64,000 nt of DNA from Acidocella sp. (GTDB lineage Bacteria > Pseudomonadota > Alphaproteobacteria > Acetobacterales > Acetobacteraceae). Within the stretch, counting starts at the first letter, position 1. Every line of letters starts with the position of its first letter. Position numbers and translations under genes: made by a program. Under the pieces are notes generated by a model that was not told the DNA's origin, did no database searches, and worked only from the letters and a program-made list of their open reading frames with translations. The stretch lies in NCBI GenBank assembly GCA_027308685.1, contig DAIDEE010000007.1, forward strand, positions 124,001 through 188,000, in the 5' to 3' direction. Positions 55,369-64,000 of this stretch are shown here, piece after piece.

Positions 55369-55902
55369 ATGTCACGTGTTGGCAAATATCCGGTCGAAGT
55401 TCCCGCAGGCGTTACCATGGCGCTGGCTGGCAACATCCTTACCGCTAAAGGTAAGCTCGGCGAACTCACGTTGGAATTGACGGATAACGTCGAGGCCAAA
55501 ATTGATGGTAACAAGGTTTCGGTAGCCCCGAAAACCAAAGCCGCGCAGGCGCGCATGATGTGGGGAACCACTCGTGCAAACATCGCGAACATGGTGAAGG
55601 GCGTTTCAGTTGGGTATGCAAAGACCCTGGAAATTACCGGCACTGGTTTTCGCGCTGCGGTTAACGGCCCAAACCTCGTGGTTAATTTGGGCTTCTCGCA
55701 TGATGTTGTGTATCCGGTTCCTGCCGGCATCAAAATTTCCTGCGAAAAGCCAACTTTGATCAAGGTTGAAGGCATGGATAAGCGCCAGGTTGGTCAGGTT
55801 TGCGCGGAAATCCGCTCGTATCGTCCGCCAGAGCCCTACAAGGGTAAGGGCGTGAAATTTGAGGGTGAAGCAATTCGCCGCAAAGAGGGTAAGAAGAAAT
55901 AA
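55369..55902 (+). CDS. rplF: 50S ribosomal protein L6
   Basis: L6 is near the GTPase centre. The 177 residues start [18 protein letters not shown] and include [26 protein letters not shown], and the C-terminal [26 protein letters not shown]. The ATG at 55369 follows GGGAGGA. The stop overlaps the rplR start by one base. Confidence 0.97.
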   Translation: MSRVGKYPVEVPAGVTMALAGNILTAKGKLGELTLELTDNVEAKIDGNKVSVAPKTKAAQARMMWGTTRANIANMVKGVSVGYAKTLEITGTGFRAAVNGPNLVVNLGFSHDVVYPVPAGIKISCEKPTLIKVEGMDKRQVGQVCAEIRSYRPPEPYKGKGVKFEGEAIRRKEGKKK

Positions 55903-56267
55903 TGGCAACTACCAATCTTTCATTACAGGTTCGCCGCCGTGCGCGTCTGCGTTACCAGTTGAAGCAGAAGTCGGTCGGCCGCCCGCGTCTTTCCGTGTTC
56001 CGCTCCGGCAAGCATATCTACGCTCAGATCATCGACGATGCGCAGGGTATTACCGTTGCCGCAGCGTCAAGCCTGGACAAAGATTTGAAGGCCGCTTTGA
56101 AAACCGGCGCTGACAAGGATGCCGCATCGGCGGTTGGCAAACTGATCGCCGAGCGTTCTAAGGCTGCCGGCGTTCTCGCCGTGGTGTTTGACCGTGGGTC
56201 TTATCTATATCATGGCCGGGTGAAAGCTCTGGCAGAGGCTGCCCGCGAGGGCGGTCTCGACTTCTAG
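55902..56267 (+). CDS. rplR: 50S ribosomal protein L18
   Basis: L18 binds 5S rRNA with L5. The 121 residues contain [36 protein letters not shown], an Ala-rich middle and the C-terminal [20 protein letters not shown]. It shares one base with rplF. The SD lies inside the end of rplF. rpsE follows after 12 bases. Confidence 0.97.
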   Translation: MATTNLSLQVRRRARLRYQLKQKSVGRPRLSVFRSGKHIYAQIIDDAQGITVAAASSLDKDLKAALKTGADKDAASAVGKLIAERSKAAGVLAVVFDRGSYLYHGRVKALAEAAREGGLDF

Positions 56268-56279
56268 GAGATCTGAAAA

Positions 56280-56882
56280 ATGGCACGTGAAGCACGTGAA
56301 GGCGGCGGCAACAATAAGCCGCGGGAACGCGAGAAAGAACGCGATAAGGAAACCGGTGATGAACTGACCGACAAGCTGGTCACCATCAACCGCGTTGCCA
56401 AGGTTGTTAAAGGTGGGCGTCGTTTTGCTTTTGCCGCCTTGGTTGTCGTCGGCGACCAGAAGGGTCGCGTTGGGTATGGCGCTGGTAAGGCCCGCGAGGT
56501 GCCGGAAGCCATTCGTAAAGCAACCGAACGCGCCAAAAAGACCATGATCCGCGTTCCAATGAAGGAAGGCCGCACGCTGCACCATGATATTCGTGGTTCA
56601 TTTGGTGCTGGTGATGTCGTTATTCGTGCGGCGCCGGCTGGTACGGGCATCATTGCTGGTGGCCCGCTTCGCGCGGTGTTCGAAACCCTCGGTATTGGTG
56701 ACGTTGTTGCCAAGTCCATTGGTAGCCGCAATCCGCACAACATGGTGAAGGCTGCGTTTGCTGCTCTGACCAGCGTGACCAGCCCGCGTGCCGTGGCTAC
56801 CCGCCGTGGCAAGAAGGTGGCTGATCTTTATGGCACAGCCCCTGCCAAAAAGGACGTCATTGTGGAGGCTTCCGATGTCTGA
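56280..56882 (+). CDS. rpsE: 30S ribosomal protein S5
   Basis: S5 works with S4 in decoding accuracy. The 200 residues have a long charged N-tail ([19 protein letters not shown]), then [41 protein letters not shown], and [13 protein letters not shown]. Total length is above E. coli S5 (about 167) because of both the tail and the C-terminus, which is common in alphaproteobacteria. rpmD starts eight bases before its stop. Confidence 0.97.
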   Translation: MAREAREGGGNNKPREREKERDKETGDELTDKLVTINRVAKVVKGGRRFAFAALVVVGDQKGRVGYGAGKAREVPEAIRKATERAKKTMIRVPMKEGRTLHHDIRGSFGAGDVVIRAAPAGTGIIAGGPLRAVFETLGIGDVVAKSIGSRNPHNMVKAAFAALTSVTSPRAVATRRGKKVADLYGTAPAKKDVIVEASDV

Positions 56883-57078
56883 TCAAAAAACTGCTGGAAA
56901 AAAAATCCGCGTCACGCAAACTTCCTCGGGTAATGGTCAAAAGCCTGGCCAGCAAGCCACGCTTATTGGTCTGGGCCTGAATAAGATCAGCAAAAGCCGC
57001 GAATATGCCGACACTCTGGAAGTGCGCGGCATGATTAAAAAAGTTGCCCACCTCGTGAAAGTGGAGGAGTTGGCTTAA
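56875..57078 (+). CDS. rpmD: 50S ribosomal protein L30
   Basis: L30 is a small 50S protein. The 67 residues show [28 protein letters not shown] and [13 protein letters not shown], the typical bacterial L30 pattern. The ATG at 56875, with TGGAGG upstream, overlaps rpsE by eight bases. rplO follows. Confidence 0.95.
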   Translation: MSDQKTAGKKIRVTQTSSGNGQKPGQQATLIGLGLNKISKSREYADTLEVRGMIKKVAHLVKVEELA

Positions 57079-57103
57079 CGCCGACGCTCCAGGAATTATG
57101 ACA

Positions 57104-57595
57104 ATGAAACTCAACGATCTGCGGGACAATCCCGGCTCGCGTCTGAAGTCAAAGCGTCTTGGCCGTGGCATTGGCTCTGGCAAGGGCAAAACCTCCGGTA
57201 AGGGTGTTAAAGGCCAAAAAGCTCGCGAGGGTGTTTCCCTGAACGGCTTTGAAGGCGGCCAGTTGCCGATTTATCGCCGGTTGCCCAAGCGTGGCTTCCA
57301 CAACGTCAACCGCAAGGAATATGCGCCTCTCAATCTTGCCAGCCTCGAGGCTGCATTTGAGGATGGCAAGCTCGATGCGTCCAAGCCGATCAACGAAGCA
57401 GTGCTTCGCGATGCTGGTTTGGTTCGTTTGGGTAAGGTTGATGGCGTACGTTTGCTCGCGAAAGGTACCATCACCCGCGCTATTACCATCGAAGTCTCCG
57501 GCGCTTCTGTTGCGGCCATTGCTGCGGTGGAACAGGCTGGCGGTAAGGTTACGACCCTGGTTGCCGCTAAGGTTCATGAGGCCCCGGCTGCGTAA
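57104..57595 (+). CDS. rplO: 50S ribosomal protein L15
   Basis: L15 joins late in 50S assembly. The 163 residues include [12 protein letters not shown], the Gly/Lys-rich [22 protein letters not shown] and [17 protein letters not shown]. The ATG at 57104 is chosen over the track's 57098 because the AGGA SD is nine bases away from the former and only three from the latter. secY follows after 109 bases. Confidence 0.97.
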   Translation: MKLNDLRDNPGSRLKSKRLGRGIGSGKGKTSGKGVKGQKAREGVSLNGFEGGQLPIYRRLPKRGFHNVNRKEYAPLNLASLEAAFEDGKLDASKPINEAVLRDAGLVRLGKVDGVRLLAKGTITRAITIEVSGASVAAIAAVEQAGGKVTTLVAAKVHEAPAA

Positions 57596-57704
57596 ATCAA
57601 AGCCACTTGCCTCCACCGGCTTAATGCCGGAAAACAAGCGTTGAACATTCGGCGCTTCCGGGTGCCAAACCTGGAAGCGCCGTTTCTATTGAAAGAGGAC
57701 TCGC

Positions 57705-59042
57705 ATGGCATCCGCCGCAGAACAAATGGCATCGAGCATGAATCTCGGAGCTTTCGCTAAGGCCACTGAACTCAAAAAGCGCATTTGGTTTACCCTTGGG
57801 GCGTTGATCGTATTCCGCCTCGGTACCTATATTCCAGTTCCCGGCGTCGATGGCACTGTGATGGCGCATATGATGACGCAGAATGGCGGCGGTATTCTGG
57901 GCATGTTCAATATGTTCACGGGCGGTGCCCTGGGCCGGATGACGATTTTTGCTCTCAATATCATGCCATATATCAGTGCCTCGATTATCATTCAGTTGAT
58001 GACCTCTGCGATCCCCACTCTTGATACCCTGAAGAAGGAAGGCGAGTCGGGCCGGCAGAAAATCACGCAATACACGCGCTACCTTACAGTGTTGATCGCG
58101 GCGGTTCAGGCTTACGGCATTTCAATCGGGTTGCAGGGGATGAAGAGCACCCTTGGTCCGGCGGTTATTGATCCTGGTTTATTCTTCACGTTCACCTGTG
58201 TCGTCACATTGGTCGGCGGTACTATTTTTCTGATGTGGCTGGGCGAGCAAATCACCTCGCGCGGTATCGGCAACGGTGCCAGCCTGATCATATTTTCCGG
58301 TATCGTCGCTAATTTGCCGGTTGCGATTGCCAATATTCTGGAGCTTGGCTCAACCGGGGCGCTCTCGACGTTGTTTATTATCACATTCTTTATCTGTGCC
58401 TTCGCGATCATTGCGTTCGTGGTGTTCATGGAACGCGCCCAACGCCGGGTGTTGGTGCAGTACCCGAAGCGCCAGGTTGGCCAGCGCATGTTCGGCGGCG
58501 AGTCGAGCTACATGCCGCTGAAGGTCAACACGTCGGGCGTGATACCGCCAATTTTTGCCAGCTCACTGCTGTTGATTCCTGCCACCATCGTTGGGTTCGC
58601 CAAGGGTGGTCCAGGCTGGTTGCAAGCAATAGCGCATCAGCTCAGCCACGGTCAGCCAGGCTATATGCTGTTTTTCGCGTTCCTGATCATCTTTTTTGCG
58701 TATTTCTACACGGCGATTGTGTTTAATCCGGAGGAAAAAGCCGAAGAGCTTAAAAAATACGGTGGATTTGTTCCCGGTATCCGCCCCGGGGCCAATACAG
58801 CGGCTTTTTTTGACACTGTTCTGACCCGCCTGACCACCATTGGGGCTGGTTATCTTGTGATTGTTTGCTTGGTGCCGGAGTTTGTTCTCAGTAACTACAG
58901 CCTGCCGTTTTATTTCGGTGGTACTTCAATTTTGATCATTGTCTCAGTGACCATGGATACTGTGAGCCAGATTCAGTCGCATCTGCTGGCACACCAATAC
59001 GAAGGTCTGATTCGTAAAAACCGCGGCAAAAGCCGGAAATAA
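57705..59042 (+). CDS. secY: Preprotein translocase channel subunit SecY
   Basis: SecY is the protein-conducting channel in the inner membrane. The 445 residues contain ten hydrophobic segments, including LGTYIPVPGVDG after the first one, the plug region (GALGRMTIFALNIMPYISAS) and the cytosolic loop VFMERAQRRVLVQYPKRQVG. FVPGIRPG and the C-terminal QYEGLIRKNRG are conserved. AGAGGA precedes the ATG. adk follows after 15 bases. Confidence 0.98.
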   Translation: MASAAEQMASSMNLGAFAKATELKKRIWFTLGALIVFRLGTYIPVPGVDGTVMAHMMTQNGGGILGMFNMFTGGALGRMTIFALNIMPYISASIIIQLMTSAIPTLDTLKKEGESGRQKITQYTRYLTVLIAAVQAYGISIGLQGMKSTLGPAVIDPGLFFTFTCVVTLVGGTIFLMWLGEQITSRGIGNGASLIIFSGIVANLPVAIANILELGSTGALSTLFIITFFICAFAIIAFVVFMERAQRRVLVQYPKRQVGQRMFGGESSYMPLKVNTSGVIPPIFASSLLLIPATIVGFAKGGPGWLQAIAHQLSHGQPGYMLFFAFLIIFFAYFYTAIVFNPEEKAEELKKYGGFVPGIRPGANTAAFFDTVLTRLTTIGAGYLVIVCLVPEFVLSNYSLPFYFGGTSILIIVSVTMDTVSQIQSHLLAHQYEGLIRKNRGKSRK

Positions 59043-59057
59043 AAAAGGAAACTCTCG

Positions 59058-59732
59058 ATGGAACTGATTCTCTTAGGCCCTCCAGGCGCCGGTAAAGGCA
59101 CCCAATCCAAGCTTCTGGAGACCCGCTATGGGGTTGCCCAGATTTCGACGGGAGATATGCTGCGGGCAGAGGTGAAGGCTGGCTCGCCGATTGGGCTTGA
59201 GGCCAAGGGGATTATGGCGGCAGGCGCTTTGGTGTCGGATGATCTGATCATCCGGATGATCGCGGAACGTATTAGCCGGCCAGATTGTGCTAACGGCTTT
59301 ATTTTGGATGGCTTCCCCCGCACTGTGCCGCAGGCTGAGGCGCTGGATAAGTTGCTGCATGACACCAAGGTTGACCTCGACGCAGTGATCGAACTGAAGG
59401 TCGATGAAGCAATGCTGGTGGAACGTATCAGTGGCCGCTTTACCTGCGCAAAATGCGGGGCAGGGTATCACGATAAATTCAAGCAGCCGCATGTCGCGGG
59501 CGTCTGCGATAAATGCGGCTCGACAGAATTCTCCCGCCGCCCGGATGACAAAGCGGAGACCGTGCACGCCCGGATGGAGGCTTATAACGCCGATACCGTG
59601 CCGATTCTGCCGTATTACCGTGCCAAGAACCGTTTGTTCACAGTCGATGGTATGGCCGATATGGACGAGGTTGAGCGCCAGATAGAAGCGGTTTTGCGTA
59701 AAGTCGGTGTCCCCGAGCCCGCGCCGGCCTAG
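59058..59732 (+). CDS. adk: Adenylate kinase (zinc-type lid)
   Basis: Adk interconverts AMP, ADP and ATP. The 224 residues begin with the P-loop ([13 protein letters not shown]), [10 protein letters not shown], and [12 protein letters not shown]. The lid domain holds four Cys ([14 protein letters not shown] and VCDKCGS), a zinc-type lid. [17 protein letters not shown] carries the substrate-contacting Arg. The location after secY is standard. A long hairpin follows. Confidence 0.97.
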   Translation: MELILLGPPGAGKGTQSKLLETRYGVAQISTGDMLRAEVKAGSPIGLEAKGIMAAGALVSDDLIIRMIAERISRPDCANGFILDGFPRTVPQAEALDKLLHDTKVDLDAVIELKVDEAMLVERISGRFTCAKCGAGYHDKFKQPHVAGVCDKCGSTEFSRRPDDKAETVHARMEAYNADTVPILPYYRAKNRLFTVDGMADMDEVERQIEAVLRKVGVPEPAPA

Positions 59733-59743
59733 AGCCTGACCAT

Positions 59744-59774
59744 TTGGGGTGGACTGTTTTGCAGTCCACCCCAA
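59744..59774 (+). terminator. Long hairpin after adk, probable terminator
   Basis: TTGGGGTGGACTG pairs perfectly (13 pairs) with CAGTCCACCCCAA around a five-base loop, 12 bases after adk. The downstream sequence is AT-rich but has no clear U-tract, so termination may be partial. Confidence 0.55.
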
Positions 59775-59913
59775 GACTTAAATCATTATCTTATCAATAA
59801 CTTAGAAGGCAATTCCCGGTTTAGGCTGACGCCAAATGCGTTAATCTAAAACGACTGCACCCTAATAAATTTTTGTGAACACACGTTGATCACGAAAAAT
59901 TGATCAGGTTTGA

Positions 59914-59941
59914 TTGACTCTGTTTCGGGCATCGCTATAAC
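59914..59941 (+). promoter_or_regulatory. Sigma-70 promoter of rpsM-rpsK-rpoA-rplQ
   Basis: TTGACT (59914-59919) and TATAAC (59936-59941) are separated by 16 bases, a good match to the consensus and the best promoter I see in the ribosomal region. A transcript would start near 59948. Confidence 0.7.
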
Positions 59942-59950
59942 GCCCATCTC

Positions 59951-60011
59951 TGCGGCGCTCCACATCGGGGCGCCGCAACTTGCTTTTCTACCCCCATTCC
60001 GCCGCGAGGCG
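59951..60011 (+). promoter_or_regulatory. Structured rpsM leader: strong 5' hairpin and GNRA hairpin
   Basis: TGCGGCGCTCC pairs with GGGGCGCCGCA (59951-59977), about 11 pairs with a five-base loop, almost at the expected 5' end of the transcript. A second stem CGCC-GCGA-GGCG (60000-60011) has a GNRA tetraloop just before the SD (AGGAGAG). Folded by eye. Confidence 0.55.
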
Positions 60012-60032
60012 AGACCATCAGGAGAGACCACC

Positions 60033-60410
60033 GTGGCGCGTATTGCCGGCGTAAACATTCCTACGAATAAGCGTGTTCTGATCAGCCTTCGCTATATATA
60101 CGGCATTGGCCCGGTGAAAGCCCGTGACATCTGCACGGCGCTCAGCATCCCTGAGGACCGTCGCGTCAACCAGCTTTCCGACGATGAAGTGCTAAAAATT
60201 CGCGAGTTGATCGACCGGGACTACCGCGTTGAGGGCGACCTCCGCCGCGAGACCGCGATGAATATCAAGCGCCTGATGGATTTGGGCTGCTATCGCGGCT
60301 TACGCCACCGTAAGGGCCTGCCGGTCCGTGGCCAGCGTACCCACACCAATGCCCGCACCCGTAAGGGTAAGGCCGTGGCGATTGCCGGTAAGAAGAAAGT
60401 TACCAAGTAA
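60033..60410 (+). CDS. rpsM: 30S ribosomal protein S13
   Basis: S13 contacts the P-site tRNA and the 50S subunit. The 125 residues include [56 protein letters not shown] and the [20 protein letters not shown] tail. The start is a GTG at 60033 with AGGAGAG upstream; the longer track ORF begins before the promoter region. It opens the last ribosomal transcript unit. Confidence 0.97.
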   Translation: MARIAGVNIPTNKRVLISLRYIYGIGPVKARDICTALSIPEDRRVNQLSDDEVLKIRELIDRDYRVEGDLRRETAMNIKRLMDLGCYRGLRHRKGLPVRGQRTHTNARTRKGKAVAIAGKKKVTK

Positions 60411-60446
60411 TTTTTCGCTATTTTCTAGAACTTCAGGATTAAAGAC

Positions 60447-60836
60447 ATGGCGAAACCCGCCTCACGCCCCCGTAAAAAAGAACGCAAGAACATCATATCT
60501 GGTGTTGCCCATGTTCTCGCTAGTTTCAACAACACCATGGTGAACATCACCGACGCCCAGGGTAACACCATTGCGTGGTCTTCGGCTGGCAGCCAGGGTT
60601 TCAAAGGCAGCCGTAAATCCACCCCGTATGCTGCCCAGGTTGCAGCCGAGGATGCCGGCAAGAAGGCTCGTGAGCACGGCATGGAAATGCTAGAAATTGA
60701 AGTGAGCGGCCCGGGTTCGGGACGCGAGAGCGCTTTGCGCGCTTTGCAGACTGTTGGCTTCCAAATCTCCGCGATCCGCGATTTAACGCCGATCCCGCAC
60801 AATGGTTGCCGCCCGCGCAAGCGTCGCCGCGTTTAA
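60447..60836 (+). CDS. rpsK: 30S ribosomal protein S11
   Basis: S11 lies on the 30S platform near the E site. The 129 residues hold [49 protein letters not shown] and the C-terminal [20 protein letters not shown]-type SD precedes the ATG. rpoA starts 88 bases later. Confidence 0.98.
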   Translation: MAKPASRPRKKERKNIISGVAHVLASFNNTMVNITDAQGNTIAWSSAGSQGFKGSRKSTPYAAQVAAEDAGKKAREHGMEMLEIEVSGPGSGRESALRALQTVGFQISAIRDLTPIPHNGCRPRKRRRV

Positions 60837-60924
60837 GGCTAGGGTCTGGGGCTGCTGGCAGCCTGTGGAACAATCGTTTGGTTAAGGTTGGGGTGGTTAT
60901 TTTATTGCCCAGCCGGAGGGTTAA

Positions 60925-61962
60925 ATGTTGAAAGAATCTAATTTGTCGCTGCAACGCAACTGGCAAATGTTGATCAAGCCGGAACAGCTTGATGTTGAAT
61001 TCGGAAGCGACCCGGCACGAGTCGCGACCATCATCGCGGAACCGCTGGAGCGTGGCTTTGGCATGACGCTTGGCAATTCGCTGCGCCGTATTCTGCTGTC
61101 GTCCCTTCAAGGCGCTGCTGTGACCGCCGTGCGAATCGACGGCGTGCTTCACGAGTTCTCCACTCTGGCCGGTGTGCGTGAAGACGTCACCGACATCGTG
61201 CTGAACATTAAGCAGCTTGCCGTTCGTATGCATGGCGAGGGCCCAAAGCGCATGGTGCTGACCGCGACTGGTCCTGGCGAGGTTAAGGCCGGTGCGATCC
61301 AAGCGGGTCATGACATCGAAATCATGAATCCTGACCTGGTGCTGTGTACGCTTGATGACGGCGCGACGCTGGGCATGGAATTTACCGTCGGTTCCGGCCG
61401 TGGTTATGAGCCTGCCGCTAATAATCGCCCCGAAGATGCGCCGATTGGACTGATCCCGGTTGATGCCATCTACTCGCCGGTTCGCCGCGTGTCTTACCGG
61501 GTTGAACAGACCCGCGTTGGTCAGGTGACCGACTATGACAAGTTGATTTTGCAGGTGGAAACCAACGGCGCCATTGCTCCGGAAGATTCCGTGGCGCTTG
61601 CCGCCCGTATCTTGCAGGACCAACTCGGCATGTTCGTGAATTTTGAGGAACCGCAGCGCCTGCGCGCCGAGGAACCCCGTATCGAGCTGCCGTTTAATGC
61701 CAACCTGCTTCGTAAGGTCGATGAACTCGAACTTTCGGTTCGTAGTGCCAACTGCCTGAAGAACGACAATATCGTTTATATCGGTGATCTCGTTCAGAAG
61801 TCTGAGCAGGAAATGCTGCGTACTCCGAATTTCGGACGCAAGTCGCTGAACGAAATCAAGGAAGTGCTTACCGTCATGGGTCTGTCCCTTGGCATGGCTG
61901 TGACCGATTGGCCGCCCGAGAATATCGAGGAATTGGCCAAACGTTCAGATCAACCCTTTTAG
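60925..61962 (+). CDS. rpoA: RNA polymerase alpha subunit
   Basis: Alpha nucleates polymerase assembly and binds UP elements and activators. The 345 residues contain [23 protein letters not shown] in the N-domain, [20 protein letters not shown], and the C-terminal domain with [20 protein letters not shown] and [12 protein letters not shown]. An AGGG site lies before the ATG. rplQ follows after 24 bases. Confidence 0.98.
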   Translation: MLKESNLSLQRNWQMLIKPEQLDVEFGSDPARVATIIAEPLERGFGMTLGNSLRRILLSSLQGAAVTAVRIDGVLHEFSTLAGVREDVTDIVLNIKQLAVRMHGEGPKRMVLTATGPGEVKAGAIQAGHDIEIMNPDLVLCTLDDGATLGMEFTVGSGRGYEPAANNRPEDAPIGLIPVDAIYSPVRRVSYRVEQTRVGQVTDYDKLILQVETNGAIAPEDSVALAARILQDQLGMFVNFEEPQRLRAEEPRIELPFNANLLRKVDELELSVRSANCLKNDNIVYIGDLVQKSEQEMLRTPNFGRKSLNEIKEVLTVMGLSLGMAVTDWPPENIEELAKRSDQPF

Positions 61963-61986
61963 TAGCGTCGTCAGGAATATTTAGAA

Positions 61987-62412
61987 ATGCGTCACGGTCT
62001 CAGCGGACGGAAACTCAGCGTTACCTCGTCCCATCGCGCCGCCATGTTTCGTAACATGGCCGTCGCTCTTATTAAGCACGAGCAGATCACCACCACCTTG
62101 CCGAAGGCGAAAGAACTTCGTCCGGTTGCCGAAAAATTGGTAACCCTCGCTAAACGGGGCGATTTGCATGCCAAGCGTCAGGCTTTCAACCAGCTACGCG
62201 ACGAGACGATCGTCACGAAGTTGTTTGCGACCCTGGCTGACCGTTATAAAACCCGCGCCGGTGGCTATACCCGCGTGTTGAAGGCCGGTATGCGTTTTGG
62301 CGATGCTGCCGACATGGCGATTATTGAGTTCGTTGACCGTGATGTTTCAGCCAAGGGCCTTGATAGCGGTCCGGTTGCTGAAAAGGTCGAAGACGACGAT
62401 TCCGAAGATTAA
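61987..62412 (+). CDS. rplQ: 50S ribosomal protein L17
   Basis: L17 is at the exit tunnel. The 141 residues include [53 protein letters not shown] and [20 protein letters not shown], with an acidic C-terminal tail ([10 protein letters not shown]). It ends the ribosomal cluster and is followed by a clear terminator. Confidence 0.98.
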   Translation: MRHGLSGRKLSVTSSHRAAMFRNMAVALIKHEQITTTLPKAKELRPVAEKLVTLAKRGDLHAKRQAFNQLRDETIVTKLFATLADRYKTRAGGYTRVLKAGMRFGDAADMAIIEFVDRDVSAKGLDSGPVAEKVEDDDSED

Positions 62413-62437
62413 GGTTTATCTTCAGGTTAAATAAAAC

Positions 62438-62460
62438 AGCAGGCTTCGGCCTGCTTTTTT
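62438..62460 (+). terminator. Rho-independent terminator after rplQ
   Basis: AGCAGGC-TTCG-GCCTGCT with a stable UUCG loop is followed by TTTTT. It ends the rpsM-rplQ transcript, 25 bases after the rplQ stop. Confidence 0.93.
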
Positions 62461-62475
62461 ATTTGAGGTAGCACC

Positions 62476-62484
62476 TGCTACACT
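62476..62484 (+). promoter_or_regulatory. Extended -10 promoter of the LysR gene (leaderless transcript)
   Basis: TGCTACACT is an extended -10 element (TG-n-TACACT). It ends six bases before the ATG, so transcription would begin at or next to the start codon. No SD and no proper -35 are visible. Confidence 0.5.
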
Positions 62485-62490
62485 GGGTCT

Positions 62491-63378
62491 ATGCTCGGTA
62501 AACTTGAATATCTCATCGCTCTGGCCCGTGAGAAAAACTTTGGCCGCGCCGCCGAAGCCTGCGGCGTTACCCAGCCCAGTTTCTCAGCCGGCATTCGTGC
62601 CCTGGAAGACCTGATGGGCATGCCGCTGGTCAATCGCTCTTCGCGCTTCCAAGGGTTCACCCCCGAAGGTGAGGCTATGCTGGAGTGGGCGCGGCGGATC
62701 ACCGGTGACGTGTATGCGATGCGTGATGATGTCACCAGGCTCAAACGGGGCTTAAGCGGGTTGTTGCGGATTGCAGCGGTGCCAACCGCCCTGGCTGTGG
62801 TGGCTGAACTTACCACGCCGTATCGGGCGCAGCACCCGAATGTGAGGTTCTCGGTTTTATCCTGTACATCATCAGAGGTTCTGGAGCGCCTGCACAATCT
62901 CGAGATCGACGCAGGCCTGACGTATCTAGACAATGAGCCGGTGGGAAAGACGCGGGTTATCCCGCTGTACGAGGAACGCTACCGGTTACTCACCTCGGCC
63001 ACCGCGCCCTTGGGCGACCGCGAGAGTGTTACCTGGGCCGAAGTCGGCAAAATTCCGCTTTGTCTGCTTACCCCCGATATGCAGAACCGCCGGATTATCG
63101 ATCGGTTGTTGCGTAACGCCGGGGTGGTGGCCGAGCCGACATTAGAGTCTAATTCTATCGTTGTGCTGGTCAGCCACGTCCAAACCGGCCGCTGGGCCAG
63201 TGTGATGCCGGAAAAACTGGCGGAAATTTTTGGTCTGACAACCCGTTTAAGGGCGATTCCCATCATCAATCCGCAAGAAGTACATCGGGTTGGGTTGGTG
63301 GTAGCCGACCGCGATCCGCTCTCGCCCCTGACTGAAGCGCTTATTATTTTGGCAACGCGCTTGCAACAATTAAGCTAA
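62491..63378 (+). CDS. LysR-type transcriptional regulator (candidate formate dehydrogenase regulator)
   Basis: The 295 residues start with a LysR helix-turn-helix (KLEYLIALAREKNFGRAAEACGVTQPSFSAGIRALED), then a PBP2-type effector domain (about 90-290; LLRIAAVPTALAVVAELTTPY). It is an activator type; the effector is unknown. It lies upstream of fdsG on the same strand, 152 bases apart, matching the fdsR position in other fds loci, so it may control formate dehydrogenase. The ATG has no SD; the promoter looks leaderless. Confidence 0.9.
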   Translation: MLGKLEYLIALAREKNFGRAAEACGVTQPSFSAGIRALEDLMGMPLVNRSSRFQGFTPEGEAMLEWARRITGDVYAMRDDVTRLKRGLSGLLRIAAVPTALAVVAELTTPYRAQHPNVRFSVLSCTSSEVLERLHNLEIDAGLTYLDNEPVGKTRVIPLYEERYRLLTSATAPLGDRESVTWAEVGKIPLCLLTPDMQNRRIIDRLLRNAGVVAEPTLESNSIVVLVSHVQTGRWASVMPEKLAEIFGLTTRLRAIPIINPQEVHRVGLVVADRDPLSPLTEALIILATRLQQLS

Positions 63379-63530
63379 GATACACAAACTCGCTTTATTC
63401 TGCTCTGGTGTCGCATGGGGCGCACGGGGGGACGAGCGTATGATAGTTTTGTGCTATTGCAACACTGATATTCGATATTGTTTTTATCCGTGAAATAGTT
63501 GAAACGGCCTTCGAACATTAGGAAAAACTT

Positions 63531-63995
63531 GTGGATAGCAACTTCAAAACTGAATTGGTTGAAGCCATTATTCTTGCCCACCAGAATCTGGAAGGGCCGT
63601 TGTTACCTATTTTGCACAGCATTCAGGAAGAGTTTGGGCTCATCTCGGAAGATGCCATGCGACTGGTCGCCAGCAAGCTCAATATCACGCGTGCCGAGGT
63701 TTATGGCGTGGTGTCGTTTTACCATGATTACCGGCAGAAACCGGCAGGCCGCCATGTGCTTAAATTATGCCGGGCGGAGGCTTGCCAGTCGATGGGGAGC
63801 GAGGAAAACGCGGCGAGGCTGTTGGCGCGCCTGGGGCTGGATTGGGGCGAGACAACCCCGGACGGCAGGCTAACAGTAGAGCCGATTTATTGCCTGGGTC
63901 TATGCGCTTGTGCACCCAGTGCAATGCTCGACGGCGAAATTCACGCGCGCCTTGATGCCGCGGGCCTCGAAGCTTTGGCGTTGGAGGCTCTGTGA
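63531..63995 (+). CDS. fdsG: NAD-dependent formate dehydrogenase gamma subunit (NuoE-like 2Fe-2S protein)
   Basis: This subunit passes electrons in the soluble, molybdenum-dependent formate dehydrogenase. The 154 residues form a thioredoxin-like 2Fe-2S ferredoxin of the NuoE/24-kDa family: ligands are in CRAEACQ (C-x4-C) and CLGLCAC (C-x3-C), and AEVYGVVSFYHDYRQKP is the family mark. FdsG is shorter than NuoE and stands before a flavoprotein subunit; the gene order and preceding LysR favour fds over complex I. The start is a GTG at 63531 with AGGAAA upstream; an alternative frame in the track (63499) is spurious. The product of moaC/moeA would be needed for the catalytic subunit. Confidence 0.85.
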   Translation: MDSNFKTELVEAIILAHQNLEGPLLPILHSIQEEFGLISEDAMRLVASKLNITRAEVYGVVSFYHDYRQKPAGRHVLKLCRAEACQSMGSEENAARLLARLGLDWGETTPDGRLTVEPIYCLGLCACAPSAMLDGEIHARLDAAGLEALALEAL

Positions 63996-64000
63996 TGCAT
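63995..64000 (+). CDS. Start of the next gene, probably fdsB (two codons visible)
   Basis: ATGCAT begins inside the fdsG stop codon as TGATG, the overlap style expected for the next fds gene, with GGAGG upstream. Only two codons are in the window, so the identity rests on gene order alone. Confidence 0.4.

Overview
The window is about 64 kb of chromosome from an alphaproteobacterium, most likely of the Acetobacteraceae/Rhodospirillales type (an Acidocella- or Acidiphilium-like acidophile is an inference). The signs are a moderately high G+C content, an Hsp20 gene paired with a DUF1150 gene, a direct-repeat SOS box of the alphaproteobacterial form (GTTC-N7-GTTC) at lexA, the order trpEGDC-moaC-moeA-lexA, an IalB-family protein, and a start of an NAD-dependent formate dehydrogenase (fds) operon. 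Coding density is high. I see no insertion sequence, prophage, CRISPR array or rRNA operon.

Left part (1-24.7 kb) is mixed housekeeping and stress genes: peptide deformylase (cut by the window edge), Hsp20 with a possible RNA thermometer, DUF1150, a glutathione S-transferase, a secreted protein of unknown function, a globin-coupled soluble chemotaxis transducer, RNase D, aspS, lepA and a tRNA-Ser(GGA). These are followed by a lipoprotein, a PsiE-like membrane protein with an alpha/beta hydrolase, cysK with an AaeXAB-type efflux set (FUSC, DUF1656, HlyD), a 50-residue membrane protein, then kdsA-pyrG-secG-tpiA on the minus strand, a two-domain cold-shock protein, a phospholipase D/cardiolipin-synthase-like lipoprotein, a DbpA-like RNA helicase and an IalB protein.

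Middle part (24.7-34.2 kb) is one long minus-strand array: ppiD-trpE-trpG-trpD-trpC-moaC-moeA-bioF-lexA. Most junctions overlap by 1-4 bases or leave only a few bases, which suggests translational coupling. lexA has its own promoter and SOS box between itself and bioF.

Right part (34.5-62.4 kb) is the transcription/translation super-cluster: rplKA-rplJL-rpoBC, then rpsL-rpsG-tuf-rpsJ-rplCDWB-rpsS-rplV-rpsC-rplP-rpmC-rpsQ-rplNXE-rpsNH-rplFR-rpsE-rpmD-rplO-secY-adk, then rpsM-rpsK-rpoA-rplQ. Differences from the classic layout are the absence of secE-nusG upstream of rplK, the absence of fusA between rpsG and tuf, and structured non-coding leaders before rplK, rplJ, rpoB, rpsL and rpsM. The window closes with a LysR-type regulator on an apparently leaderless transcript and fdsG, the first gene of a formate dehydrogenase operon.

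No wholly new system is obvious. The most interesting signals are non-coding: an SD-sequestering hairpin before hsp20, a nested symmetric inverted repeat before the 50-residue membrane protein, a terminator-like attenuator before rpsL, and a hairpin-rich rpsM leader behind a clear sigma-70 promoter.
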